The notes under the pieces were generated by a model. The model did not search any database, had not been told where the DNA came from, and was given only the letters and a program-made list of their open reading frames with translations. From NCBI GenBank assembly GCA_009760855.2, contig WPIO01000002.1, forward strand, positions 1,331,501-1,395,500: DNA of 64,000 nucleotides, given 5' to 3'. Positions 53,271-63,960 of this stretch are shown here, one piece after another (the first letter of the stretch is position 1; each line of letters opens with the position of its first letter). Source of the DNA: Cristatella mucedo (Eukaryota > Bryozoa > Phylactolaemata > Cristatellidae). The position numbers and the translations under genes were made by a program.

Positions 53271-54229
53271 ATAATAATAATAATAATATTGCACTTGATA
53301 AAGCGCCCTCAGAGAACTTAATCTCTTTCTAGGCGCTTTACATTTGCTGCAAAGTGATACGCAATAGAATAGTAAGTAAAATCATGCTTGAAAAACAAAC
53401 AAAATGAATAACATGGTTAGGGGTTACATGCACTGGGTCAGCATGCAAATGTGGTTAGTGGCAGCATGAACAGTGTCAGCACGCATAAGCACATCGAGAA
53501 CGAATCACAAGGACCCACTAAATGCTGTCCTAAATAGGTATGTTTTTAAGTTTCTTTTAAATGTGGTCAGGTCAGGGGATGTTCTGATGCAGGTCGGGAG
53601 GGAGTTCCAGGCTGTGGGAGCATACGAGCTAAATGCACGGTCTCCAAAGGATATAAGGTTTGTACGAAGTATTTCTAGACTGTTGGATTCCGAAAAGCGA
53701 GTGGTACGATGCTTTGCCTGATGGGGTAGTGTATCTGAAAGATAGGCTGGAGCCATAGAATGAAGAGACCTAAAAGTGAGCGACAAAACCTTGAAGTCAA
53801 TCCGTTGCTTGACTGGTAACCAGTGCAGGTCGGCGAGAAGTGGAGTAATGTGGCAACTGCGACGCTCACGACAGACAAGCCTAGCTGCAGAGTTTTGCAC
53901 CAGCTGCAATCGCCTGATCGCACATGCTGGTAGGCCAGTAAGCAGTGAGTTGCAGAAGTCGAGACGAGATGTCACGAATGCATGGACCAACTTGGACGTG
54001 GTATCCTTATCTAAACAAGCCCTAATTTTAGCAATGTTATGAAGCTGAAAATAGGCTGATTTGACTGTGGAGCTGATGTGGTCGTCTAACGAGAGGTCGC
54101 TTTGGAATATGACACCTAGATTTCGAGCTGATGCAACTGGAGATATGCTGGCAGAGCCAATTTTGAAAGTCAGCCTTTCCAATTTCTGAATAACACTAGG
54201 TTTGCCCATAACTAGTAAGTTAGTTTTAT
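53271..54229 (-). mobile_element. LINE family A, youngest-looking copy, nested in another copy
   Basis: Minus strand, 5' truncated. An uninterrupted frame of about 230 codons runs from KTNLLVMGKPSVIQKLERLT to NLKTYLFRTAFSGSL (stop near 53505), covering the whole post-RT region, followed by 3' UTR, hairpin and (TTA)n at 53271. No stop or frameshift in this part, so it is probably the most recent family A insertion here. It splits the plus-strand copy; GTT at 53267 and 54230 may be a short target duplication. Confidence 0.9.
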
Positions 54230-54626
54230 GTTCAAACCTCAAATCCTTTGGAGACCGTGCATTTAGTTCGTATGCTCCCAAAGCCTGGAACTCCCTCCCG
54301 ACTTGCGTCAGAACATCCCCTGACTTGACCACATTTAAAAAGAGTTTAAAAACACACCTATTTAGGACAGCATTTAGTGGGTCCCTGTGATTCGTCCTTC
54401 GTGTGCTTGTGCATGCTGACACTGTGCATGCTGCCACTAACCACATTTGCATGCTGACCCTATGCATGCCACCCCTAACCGTGTTATTCACGTTGTTTAT
54501 CAAGCATGATATTACTCACGATTCAATCGCGTTTTCCTTTGCAGCAAATGTAAAGCACCTAGAAAGAGATTGAGTTCTCTGAGGGCGCTTTATCAAGTGC
54601 ATTATTATTTTTATTATTATTATCTG
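54230..54626 (+). mobile_element. LINE family A, right part of the split copy
   Basis: Plus strand: NLKSFGDRAFSSYAPKAWNS, LPTCVRTSPDLTTFKKSLKT, LFRTAFSGSL, then 3' UTR, hairpin (54550-54595) and (ATT)n. Continuous with 53020-53270 once the nested element is removed. Confidence 0.9.
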
Positions 54627-56352
54627 GCTTCAAGATAAGCAATATGCAAAAGTAATTACAAGAAAGGTATCATATCTAGATTAGCATGCAAAAGTACACA
54701 AGAAGGCATTTTCGACCGCTGGTTTGTACCTCCACTGGTATGTAATTAAAAGCTTATGAAGTTATGCAGCTGTTTTCTATGCAGAGTTGGGAATTAGTCA
54801 GGATGATGTCGGCATTCTTTCAAATACAGAGTGTGGCTGGAAGTGTGCTCACCTGCAGCAACTGACTTCTTTTTCACATACATTTTTTGTTCTTTTACAT
54901 TTTATTTTGCCATTTCTCTTTGGTTTTCTCATTGTCCCTATAACAGTGACTTTGATTACGATATTGAGCAGCTGTTTGCTTATGCCTTTGCTGAAGGCTA
55001 CTCCCGGCTATGCTTTATAGGTTGAGATCGAGCAAAGATCTAACTCGCACAGTTGGTCTATCAGTGCATCGTGCAATCTGCCCACCCTGGGATTCTTTCT
55101 CCTTGCTACCAAGCTAAGAGGTCACACTGGAAAAAGGGCATGCCGACTGCTAAAGATGTTGACCTACCAACGAGCTTAGCTGATTTCTGGCTCGTTGTTT
55201 TGCCTGTTGAAGAGAAGCTTTGTTGTGACCGTGTTGCATGTTATACACTGCATGCAGACAGAGGAATTAATAGCTAATTGATTATTTTTTAACTCAATCT
55301 TAATTAGAAGCAGTTATCTAGAGTTGGGCATCTGTTACCATTGACTTAGCACGGTTTGCTATTTGTCCTCGCCTTTATTGATAAATCCATCAGCCTGGGA
55401 ATTAAGTTCATTTTTTGCTGCTTCAGCCTGAATGGTGCATCCTTTTCTTCTGTCATCGTCGTCTGTCATTCTGTAGCTAGTGTCTTCAATTGTTAATATT
55501 GATGTGACCGTCTAGACAGCATGAACTCTGTGTTACTGGAGCTATGCACAAATTCACTTTCTCAACCATAGTATGTTCCCCCTCTCAGCCAGAGCATCTT
55601 GGAATTTGTGAACACGAATGGGTATTGCACTACCCTAGCAGTTCGAGCTCCCTCCACTGCACTCGGTGCACTTCCCACATAGGATGTGACTGCTGTACCA
55701 AAACGTCGTGCCAAAATTGAAAGTTGTTGAGCATTTGTCGACTGAGATCTAGAATGAGTCCGTATGTCATGGCCATTGCACTGAATTCCCATGAGCACGA
55801 TGACAGATCAATCTCAACGCTTGCCCTTCGAGGAACACTAGCTGACAAGGCTTAAAAGATCATCACGTGATATTGCGATGATAGGATATGCAACCTTATC
55901 CAGACTTGCAACTTTCGTGCATGCTGCCTGCTAGCACGGTACTTGTGCTACTTTAGCCCAAGATAGGCTACGACGTGGCTTTTCTTAAATGATTTGATTG
56001 TTTGGAAGAATCAACATCCACCGTGCAAGACAGGTTTAGGATTTTTAGGTTTGTGTATGCAGGCTTTTACATGTATAACTTGTTAACTGGCTGCCCATTA
56101 TTCTCTTTCTTTTGCTTTTTTTTTCAGGGGAAGGCCGGTGTGGCAAAATGCCATTGCTAACGGTCTGGTTTGAATGAATATATTATCTAATGGCAGCCTA
56201 TTATCTGTCATAAAATAAAGCCAGTTAGATGGCACAGAGATTTCTCATCGACAGTGCATAATGTAGCTTTTAAACCAGCTTTACATCTTTTGTTACTCGG
56301 GTGGTAAGTGATCATAGCAAAGCCTCAAGTATAAGCTGCTTGACCGTTACAG
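54627..56352. other. Intron sequence of the F-box gene
   Basis: No repeats recognised. Short frames (54787-55020, 55562-55798) have no splice or family support. Confidence 0.35.
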
Positions 56353-56903
56353 GCGACTGTCGTTGGAAAACACAGAGCATGTGCTGTGTGATCTCCACGT
56401 GAAGGAACTAATGACTAGATTTCATGCTTACATCGAGTATGCTGACGTGAGCCACTGTACTTGGCTGAGAGCAGACTCTTTCCGGGGTCTGTCGAGGTGT
56501 TTTAATCTCAAGACATTGCTGAGTATCGACTCCACAGTTTCTCCGGCTACTATCAGCAGCGTTCTAGAGAGGTGCAAGCATCTGGAGACACTTTCGGTGA
56601 ACAGTGTGCTATGGGACCTTTTACCGAGGCCGCTGTCAGAAATTGCCATGCAACAGGTTAGGCGCCTCATCAGCCTCTCAATGCTTGTCGATGGAGCTGA
56701 CCCAATACACAGTGCGCATAATATGGCTTTGGAATTTGCTACTTGGTTATCAAACTCTGAAAATGTGGAGGGCGACCATAGAGCAGATCAACCTTGCCTT
56801 CGATCTCTTGTACTTATCGTTGACTGCTTGAAAAACAATCCACGTCACAGCCCTCAGATCCGGCTCAGGACACCTGACCAGTGCATTCAGCGATTTTACT
56901 CAG
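56353..56903 (+). CDS. F-box/LRR protein, exon 2 (LRR-like)
   Basis: After acceptor CCGTTACAG the frame reads RLSLENTEHVLCDLHVKELM, then ADVSHCTWLRADSFRGLSRC, FNLKTLLSIDSTVSPATISS, VLERCKHLETLSVNSVLWDL. Repeated Leu spacing with a Cys (LERCKHLETLSV) is the pattern of F-box-associated leucine-rich repeats that bind substrates. The donor chosen is TCAG|GTCAGC (phase 1), which matches the next exon. The frame stays open to 57070, and a second donor at 57062 is also in phase 1 but would leave a 33-nt intron, unusually short for an animal. Confidence 0.65.
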
Positions 56904-57095
56904 GTCAGCAATCAGCCAGCTTCGCAGTGCCTCTATTTTGGCGTGCAGTTGATTTTTCATCCCTTCAGACCTGCGATATGCCATTATATGCCGTTATGTC
57001 ATGGAATCTGAATGAATGTCTTCTCGTCTGGCAATCGAATTCTGCTGCACTGCCGTGCAGTGGTGCGTGACTGATATCAGTGATTTGACTTGCAG

Positions 57096-57360
57096 GCACC
57101 GACCCTAGAGCTGAGCATGTCTTTTCCATGCTGCCTTGCCTTCAAAGACTGGATATTCGTGAGCTTCGTCGGCCGATATTGCCCAACATGTTTCATGTAA
57201 ACTTTGAGAGCCTGCATCAGTTCCACTTTGCAGCCTCAGGCAGCCCGAATGCATCACGACGGAGTGTCAGCTTTCTTCGATGCTCGGCTAGCCATGCATC
57301 AGGACATGGTGCACTGCCGATACAATCGGCAGCTCAAAGCAGACCCAGAATACTAGCGAA
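57096..57360 (+). CDS. F-box/LRR protein, exon 3 (3' end uncertain)
   Basis: After acceptor TGACTTGCAG: TDPRAEHVFSMLPCLQRLDI, RELRRPILPNMFHVNFESLH, QFHFAASGSPNASRRSVSFL. LPCLQRLDIREL and FESLHQFHF are LRR-like. The first two bases complete the codon begun in exon 2. The frame is open to 57481, but a donor with the phase 2 needed by the next identified exon was not found, so an exon may be missing or the end misplaced. Confidence 0.5.
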
Positions 57361-57481
57361 TGGTTGGTGCTGTATTTTATTTTGCTCATCTGCTCAATTT
57401 GTGTGGGATTCTAGTTTTCTAAAATGTTTTTCTTTTAGAGAAACACGTGTGTTTGCTGTACCGGCACATCTGATTACCTGA

Positions 57482-58186
57482 ACTCAGGTTCATATATGCA
57501 TTTAGGAAGACTATTTTTTGTGTTAGCAATTGATTTTGAATGTGATTAGCCAGCCTTCGCTTCACGCAGTTCTTAGCAAATCATGGCAATGAGTTTTTCC
57601 ATTGTCTTAGCTCACTAAACAATTGTTCTTGATCCATTATCAATTGTACATTTTTAATGGTTTGCATTAGGTAATGCCCCGGGATTAATAAGAAATGTTA
57701 GTACTGCTGCTATGGTGTTGTCAAGGGTCCGTATATCTGCAGCAAGAATTGACTCCTAAAGTTGAGCAGTGACATTCAGTAGTCTTAGCTAAAAGCATTT
57801 TAGGGGAACTAACACCTAATGATGGCAACAGTGCACATTTCTGTGCATATTATGGTTGGTTGTCTGGGCACACGGCTCAAGGTTTGAATCATATTAGTTC
57901 AAACTCATTTCCGACGCCACATGAATAAGATCCCATGATTATGTAAGCCTCTCAGTCAAAGTTATGGTAATAACTGCATCGTGAAGTAAATAAGGTAATG
58001 CAAGTGATCTTTTGACCAGCTGTTGTTGCTTGTTGCCTAAATGAGTGAAGGCTATAATAGTATGGTCATGGCAGTCTTCGGCTTTACCTTGCTGCTTGGG
58101 AAATTCAGAATGTAATCATAATAGTCACTATAGCCTCGTCACTGCAGCAAACTACTTGCGAATTGAGTTCCAGTAGCACACAATGT
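57482..58186. other. Intron sequence of the F-box gene
   Basis: Nothing recognised. Confidence 0.35.
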
Positions 58187-58305
58187 TATTTATCTCTATC
58201 TGTAACTCCACAAAGCCACAAGGACTAAATGGGTGTTCCACAGGAGTTTTCTAAAACCAACTCAAAGCGAAAGCGGCTTTTGGTATGCATGCAGTAGCAG
58301 AGTGG
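58187..58305 (-). mobile_element. LINE family B, 3' end
   Basis: A 120-bp decayed 3' terminus (plus strand CTGTAACTCCACAAAGCCAC, GCGAAAGCGGCTTTTGGTAT), 5' truncated. Confidence 0.7.
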
Positions 58306-58590
58306 TTCTATTTATTTAGTACATTCTCCAAGTTAATATCATGAGAATGCAAGTGCCCAAGCTGGCAATTCATCCGGCGCCCTCATGAACGCATCGTTGC
58401 TTTGCATACCTACATTTTCCAGCTGCTTGATTGCCCATATTTGATACCTGGAAACTATGGCTTGCCAAGATCGGTGCTATTGTGCACGGCCATCATGCAT
58501 AGGTAGGCTTAACCTAAAAAAAGCCCTACCCGTAGATATCTCTGACCTGGACCGTTGACAGACGTTTCGCTACTTTAATCCCCGTTTCAG

Positions 58591-58843
58591 GTTGCATATT
58601 GAAGAAGGAACACTTGGAAACCGGAGGGTGCATTTCGTGAAAGTGCTATCTACGATTAGTGATCATATTTTAAACATTGCTGGACAGATACCACAAGGCT
58701 TTTATTCTTGGCATGAAGGAAATGGGTTTCCGATGGGAAGGTCAACCGAATTGACCATGCATAGCTTAGTTGGTCTGTCTCGGTTGCTAAGAAAACTTAA
58801 TACGTCTTCCACTGATGTGATTCGGGGCATGGGATGGCTGCAA
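58591..58843 (+). CDS. F-box/LRR protein, exon 4
   Basis: After acceptor CCCCGTTTCAG the frame reads LHIEEGTLGNRRVHFVKVLS, TISDHILNIAGQIPQGFYSW, then STELTMHSLVGLSRLLRKLN and DVIRGMGWLQ, ending at donor CAA|GTATGC in phase 0. Eighty-four codons plus one. The Leu spacing (MHSLVGLSRLLRKLN) suits an LRR-type solenoid. Confidence 0.5.
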
Positions 58844-58958
58844 GTATGCGATATAACGATGAAAAAGACTGAATGTGACGATTGAGGTGGCTTAAATGAT
58901 ACATTATTGCATTGGATCATTGAAGTTTTCTTGAGTTTCTCTCCATATGCTATGCCAG

Positions 58959-59089
58959 CCAATGTCAAAGACAAGCATCTTACCGACCCCAAAGTTCGGG
59001 CAGACAACAAACTGTACTGGTATTTAGGACTGAAGTCATGTTTAACCCTTGAAGACTGCAACATTTCCCAGCAAACCTTACTTGCTTAA
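58959..59089 (+). CDS. Possible terminal exon
   Basis: After an acceptor-like GCTATGCCAG the frame NVKDKHLTDPKVRADNKLYW, YLGLKSCLTLEDCNISQQTL runs to TAA. LKSCLTLEDCNIS resembles an LRR. Its phase does not fit the end of exon 4, so it may belong to an alternative end or be chance. Confidence 0.25.
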
Positions 59090-59689
59090 GGTGTGCTTTG
59101 TTGATTGTGTCCGACTATTCGAACATAGATCTTTAGCTTCACTTCAGTAGGTTTGCATGCTGTTAGGAGAGTCAGAGAAATGTTGATTAGACTTATGTAG
59201 TCTAATCCTACCTACGGCATCTATGCGTCTGTCAGTGGTTTTCTTGAGGGCACTACAACTTAATTCCAAACATAAAGTATTAACTGTGGCTAACCTTCCA
59301 GCTGGCTTTATATGGATAATATAGGGGTGCTGACCGTGCTATCACATCTCTGTAGGATGTCTAAGCCGATGGCAAGAAATAGGTTAAGAAATTGTTGCCC
59401 TTTAGAGGTTCACTTCTTGTCAGCCTTTTGAGTCAAGTTGCTCTTCGTTGCCAGAAATACCACCAATGTGAGCATACCGAGCTATCTTTACTAGCCTTAT
59501 GTAGTAAGTGCTGGTCCGTATCCAGCTACATACACAGAAAAGAAATGTGGACTCTTATTTTCTGATAAATTGCAATTCAGTTGTTCTCAGGGAGATTGGG
59601 GCAAAGTAAATGTACCCTGAGTGACACGTCAAGCTCATGTTTAAGGTTAGCCAATCAGTGAAACCGGATCTATAAAGCTCCAACTGAGC

Positions 59690-61400
59690 CCAGATGCATA
59701 TGTAGGACAATGCATGCAGACGAAGTAAACGCTGTGAGCAAAGGGTTTATTCAGCTTCCTTTTAAATGTCAAGTCAGGGGATATTTTGATCTCTGTCGGC
59801 AGCAAGTTCCAGGCTTTGGGGACATAGGAACTGTAGGGCTGGTCTCCATAAGGTTTGAGGTTAGTTCGATGTACAGTTGAACGACTCGAGTCAGGGGAGC
59901 AAGGGGTATGGTGGGAGTCCCGAGGATTAAGTATTTCTGATAGATATTCCCAAGCAAGTGAATGTTGGGAGCAAGCTTTGAGTGACAAGGCCTCGAATTC
60001 GATTCGCCGGTTGTTGGGAAAGCAGTGCAGGTCAGTAAGAAGTGGTATAATGTGACAGGCGAAGCGTTGGCGATGGACAAGCCTAGCGGCAGAGTTTTGC
60101 ACCAATGTAAACCTCTTAGTGCACAGCTAGGAAGACCTGCAAGTAGCGAGTCACAGTGAGCTTGACAGTTGATCACAAATATATTGATATACTTGACTGG
60201 AGCTCGCTTGCCAGATTTGACATTTTAGCATAAGTGTTTAGCTGATCTACCGCTACTTGTCTGAGTATCTTGTATCAGAGCAGCAGCAAAGAGAGATGTG
60301 ACTATGTGGAAATTACTAAAGTTCTCATAGTCTAGTGTCGACTTCTTAGTAAATGGCTTGAAAAAACCTCTTCGAAGGATGCAGGAACAAAACCCTAGGC
60401 TTAGGATATAATTAATATGTTAGTATGCCGGGCAGCAGCAAATCTTAGGCAGATGGACAGTAAGGGTATGAGGTCTATAGGGGTAGTAGAGGGGAAGGAA
60501 TAGAATGGGGAGAGGAATTTCAAGGATAAGATCAGATTGGGCAGACTCAAAGGTTAACATTGAAGTTGGACAAGGAATGCAAGGTGAAGAATTCAATGGA
60601 AATGTTACCTTGGAGATAGACACTCTTACCATGTACATCTTGCTTACCAAAAAGCCAGAAAACGATGTGCATTTTTGGATTTCTCATCTATAATTCAGTT
60701 TGTTTCTCAGAGAAGCAAGACTTTCCCTCGTGTAGGATGGATCGGTAAGACCTACAGTCGTCCTCGTTTGTCAGTCGAAAGACAGTCAGTCCTGATCGTT
60801 GGCTTGCCTTAAGGTCGTGCTTAGTTCTCCTAACTTGTTCAACGTCTGCAGGAAACCACAGGGCATTAGGACGAGATTCCACACTATGCTTTATTATATT
60901 CATCCAAAACATTGGCCAGTATCGTATCGTAGCTTTAGCAGCCCACTAATGAGGGTAACTCGAATTGATGGTTGAATAGAAGGGGCAAGGGAGACGGTTT
61001 GTGTGTGTGGACAGCATCGACGTCTAGGGTTTAAGGTATTGCTTAAGGTATTATTCGAAGATGAGGGTCTTGAGACCGAACGAGACAGATTCTGCTGAGA
61101 ATAAGATATGCCTGTGGTCAGATGTGCCGAAATGGATGATAATAGGAGTTTACAGCATACCATGGCGTGAGAACATTTGATGGGGAGTGTGACCTTTGCT
61201 ATGATGTAGCCATACACATGATCAACGAGAGAAATGAATTAGCTAATGTATGAAATTAAGCGCAAAGGGCGTGACTGGGTTATCAAAGTAATGCTAAAAT
61301 CCTCTAGTATGAGCAAGGATCTGTTTTCGGAACATAAAAAATAAATTGAATATCTGAAGTGTTAAATAAAGCAAGTCATGGTATTTGTGGGGGGTTATAG
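59690..61400 (-). mobile_element. LINE family C (diverged L2/CR1-like)
   Basis: Minus strand. Left end: ORF terminus (NSAARLVHRQRFACHIIPLL, SYVPKAWNLLPTEIKISPDL). Middle (60250-60570): eroded early RT region. Right: linker PNALWFPADVEQVRRTKHDL then SGLTVFRLTNEDDCRSYRSI (60700-60870), and endonuclease-end blocks near 60930-61330. The blocks are the same as in family A but too different in sequence to be a recent copy of it. Many frameshifts; the RT catalytic box is not recognisable. Confidence 0.7.
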
Positions 61401-61439
61401 ATTACTACCACTATTGGCAGTATGGTGTTGACTCATGTT

Positions 61440-61600
61440 CCACTCGAACTTCATGACTCAGAACGTGACTTCTAATTCTGCAGTGGGCAATTCCTTATTA
61501 CCCACTGCAATCGGTGGTTGACAACTATTAATGCATTTTGCTGCTTAATAGATAAGGCTGTACAATCAACTAGCCTATATAGTTACCTTTACCTTTACAT
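61440..61600 (+). mobile_element. tRNA-derived SINE S1, decayed head
   Basis: S1 body GTGGGCAATTCCTTATTACC, CACTGCAATCGGTGGTTGAC, tail TGCTGCTTAATAGATAAGGC, TGTACAATCAACTAGCC, and a TTACCTTTACCTTTACATTT end. The tRNA-like head is hardly recognisable. Confidence 0.75.
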
Positions 61601-61753
61601 TTATGAGAATGAGCCAGTTGGTCCGCTTCTTGTGGTTGTCAGTTTTTGGCGATTTTAGCAGTATGCCTGTATTCATCCACCAAATGTCCTTTACCCTCAC
61701 TACCCCAGCCTGCCTGCAGCCCGAGCTAGGCTGCTGGTTGTGCTACTTTCCAG

Positions 61754-62001
61754 GTGACCACTTTGAGAAGTTGCCGACGTGGTGCCACCCAGAGGATCTG
61801 GTATTTCTCGATCTGTCTGCTTGCCATCCAGACGGCGGTCACACAAGTTTTGGCACGCTGCTTGATCGAATGCAGTCGCTTCGCCACTTGCGGCTAAATT
61901 CCTATTTCCTTACCCATTCGGATGTCACCAAAGTGCTACCCAGGTGCTGTGGTCGCCTGCAGAGCCTTGCCGTCTGCCGCGGCCACGATGAGTCGTGCAC
62001 G
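61754..62001 (+). CDS. F-box/LRR protein, exon 5 (LRR)
   Basis: Acceptor CTACTTTCCAG, donor ACG|GTGAGT, both strong; 248 nt, phase 1 to phase 0. It encodes HFEKLPTWCHPEDLVFLDLS, ACHPDGGHTSFGTLLDRMQS, LRHLRLNSYFLTHSDVTKVL, PRCCGRLQSLAVCRG. These are typical F-box-type leucine-rich repeats (LVFLDLSAC, LRHLRLNS, LQSLAVC). Exon 4 ends in phase 0, so at least one exon between them is missing from my model, and the gene continues to the right. Confidence 0.65.
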
Positions 62002-63329
62002 GTGAGTGTGAGGCCACTCAGGGTGCATTTTATGTATGGGTTCATCTTATGTAAAATATTTTTTACACAAATCATCAAAACCCGTGTCTTATGTACAGGT
62101 GCATCTTATAATTAGGCGTCTAATATTCGCGAAAATACGGTAAGTATTTTTCAACACGAACGGTACCGTGCGTGATATTGAAGGACGATTATTGCTGTCG
62201 ATATTCACGTTTTTACAATTTTCATTCCTAGTTGTAAAAAATTGGGTACCGGTAAACAATAATCGTTGTGGTCCTGCCTCAGATAATTCTTTGATCTAAA
62301 CTAAAAATGGTAATGAAGTCTTATTCACATCCGAAGGGTGATGAAACATTGGACACGTTTTCATACTTGATAAAGGAAAGGAAACCACTGGATATAAATT
62401 GCTCATTGCAGCAGATGGCTAGGCCACCTGCGTCTTATGGAATTTTTTTTACACAAATCGTCAGAACCAGCGTCTTATATATGGGTGCATCTTATAATTA
62501 GGTGCATCTTATAGGCAAAAAATATGGTAGAAGAATCGGAAGTAGCTTTCACCCACTATGCTCGCTGCCAGCAATGCGGGATTACAGGATTGCCCAGGCA
62601 CGGCTCTAACCCGCAACCTGGGTCTCGAAGGTTTCGAATGAGTAAAAACTTATTCTGGTAAAGGCCTAGACCATCACTTTCATGGCTACCCACCAAGCTA
62701 GACAAGGTCAAGCCTGTGATACAGCAACGTCCTTGTCCTATACATGCAAACTGGGTGCTTCACGTTTCTATTACAAATTATTTGCCCGTTGTACCAGGTA
62801 TCATGCTGTTTAATACAAGTCTCAGGTGTAAAAGCACTGCTGCCAGAGGTTTGGCACAGCTCAACCTTCCAATAAACAGCGTTTGAAACCTTCTAATAAA
62901 CAGCAGACAAAACCAAACCTGCTTAGCATGAAATTCGTGGTAGTTTTTTGCTATACTATGGCCCTCGGCTGAAAGCTTTTTGCACATTTGATGTGACCTG
63001 GGCTTTTTTAAGCTCAAAAACATCTAAATTCTTATAAAGGTGCTCCTCTGCAAGTTGTACGTCATAGCAAACACAATATCCTATATCACTTGACATCGAC
63101 AGACCTTGACTTTCGCGCTGTGTCTAAAGCTGCTTGGAGGAACATCACGTCAGTGGTATAAATATCGAGGAAGTGCCCTAAATCCAAACCTCGAAAAGTA
63201 AATGCTTCAAGGAAAGTTAAAAAAGTACAAGGTTGTCAATCGGGATCCTAAGCCTTCTAGTTTTCAGTATGAATTGGACGAACTCATATGCCATGTTTAC
63301 CGTGGTGAAGTGTTCCGTTTCTCAGGTTT
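62002..63329. other. Intron sequence with a SINE remnant
   Basis: A decayed minus-strand S1-like head lies at 62550-62640 (plus ACAGGATTGCCCAGGCACGG, CTAACCCGCAACCTGGGTCT). Two similar stretches near 62030-62130 and 62440-62525 share GTGCATCTTATAATTAG and TTTTACACAAATC, a short unclassified repeat pair. No exon found. Confidence 0.4.
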
Positions 63330-63485
63330 GGCCCAGGTGTTAAGGTGGTTGCCTTTAAATGACTGATGTCAAGGTGAATGGATTTGATGACCGAGGTTGT
63401 GAGCTCGAGCACTGTGGCATATGTGAAGCGCCTCGGTAGAGATCAAGCTTTCTTAGGGTGCTATACAAATGAATCATCTTTATTT
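63330..63485 (+). mobile_element. tRNA-derived SINE S2, near full length
   Basis: A-box region TTTGGCCCAGGTGTTAAGGT, B-box region GAGGTTGTGAGCTCGAGCAC, linker GTGGCATATGTGAAGCGCCT, tail GAGATCAAGCTTTCTTAGGG and TGCTATACAAATGAATCATC. Useful reference for the S2 family. Confidence 0.85.
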
Positions 63486-63504
63486 ATGTTTATCCTCGCA
63501 AAGA

Positions 63505-63836
63505 AGGTTTTTTCACTTTCAGTCCCACCACTCCTTTGCTTCAGCATACCTATCCGACGCTCGTACCTTCAGTTTTTATAATCCCAAAACCTGAAGCTCA
63601 CTACTGACTGAAATCACGACATCGCCTGTCTGTCTTGATGGTTGTTGAAAGGAAGCTGAAAATGCACTTGTTCCTCAAAGAATTTTCCCTATCTATAAAA
63701 ATAGGTACTCATGCATGTTGGAATTGTTCGTGTAATTAGTAATCAATAGACATGCTTCCTTTCTAGCATATTAAGTGTTTAGAAAGAAATTTAATTTTCT
63801 TATGGTACTATAGGCATGTTTTTTCATTATTATAAA
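63505..63836 (+). mobile_element. LINE family A/C, decayed 3' end
   Basis: Weak plus-strand match: CACTCCTTTGCTTCAGCATA (SFASAYLSD-like), ATCCCAAAACCTGAAGCTCA, GTTGAAAGGAAGCTGAAAAT, then a hairpin-like TTAGAAAGAAATTTAATTTTC and ATTATTATAAAG tail. Confidence 0.6.
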
Positions 63837-63869
63837 GTAGATTATTCTGCGACTGGCACCCTTGCAGAA

Positions 63870-63960
63870 GGTGGGCTTGTGTGTAAGCCTGTCCATCTGT
63901 ACTTGACATATCGATAGAGACCAAGTGAGTGTTGAGCTAGAGAGTTTTCCATAACACAAT
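63870..63960 (-). mobile_element. Possible LINE family B 3' fragment
   Basis: Plus strand GACCAAGTGAGTGTTGAGCT and AGAGAGTTTTCCATAACACA resemble the family B 3' terminus. Weak and cut by the window edge. Confidence 0.35.

Noticed and set aside
53505..54503. Longest frame in the LINE-rich part (332 codons, minus strand)
   Set aside because: Its first ~90 codons are the antisense of a plus-strand LINE fragment (54230-54503) read into the sense frame of the nested minus-strand LINE. It is a chimera created by the nesting, not a gene.
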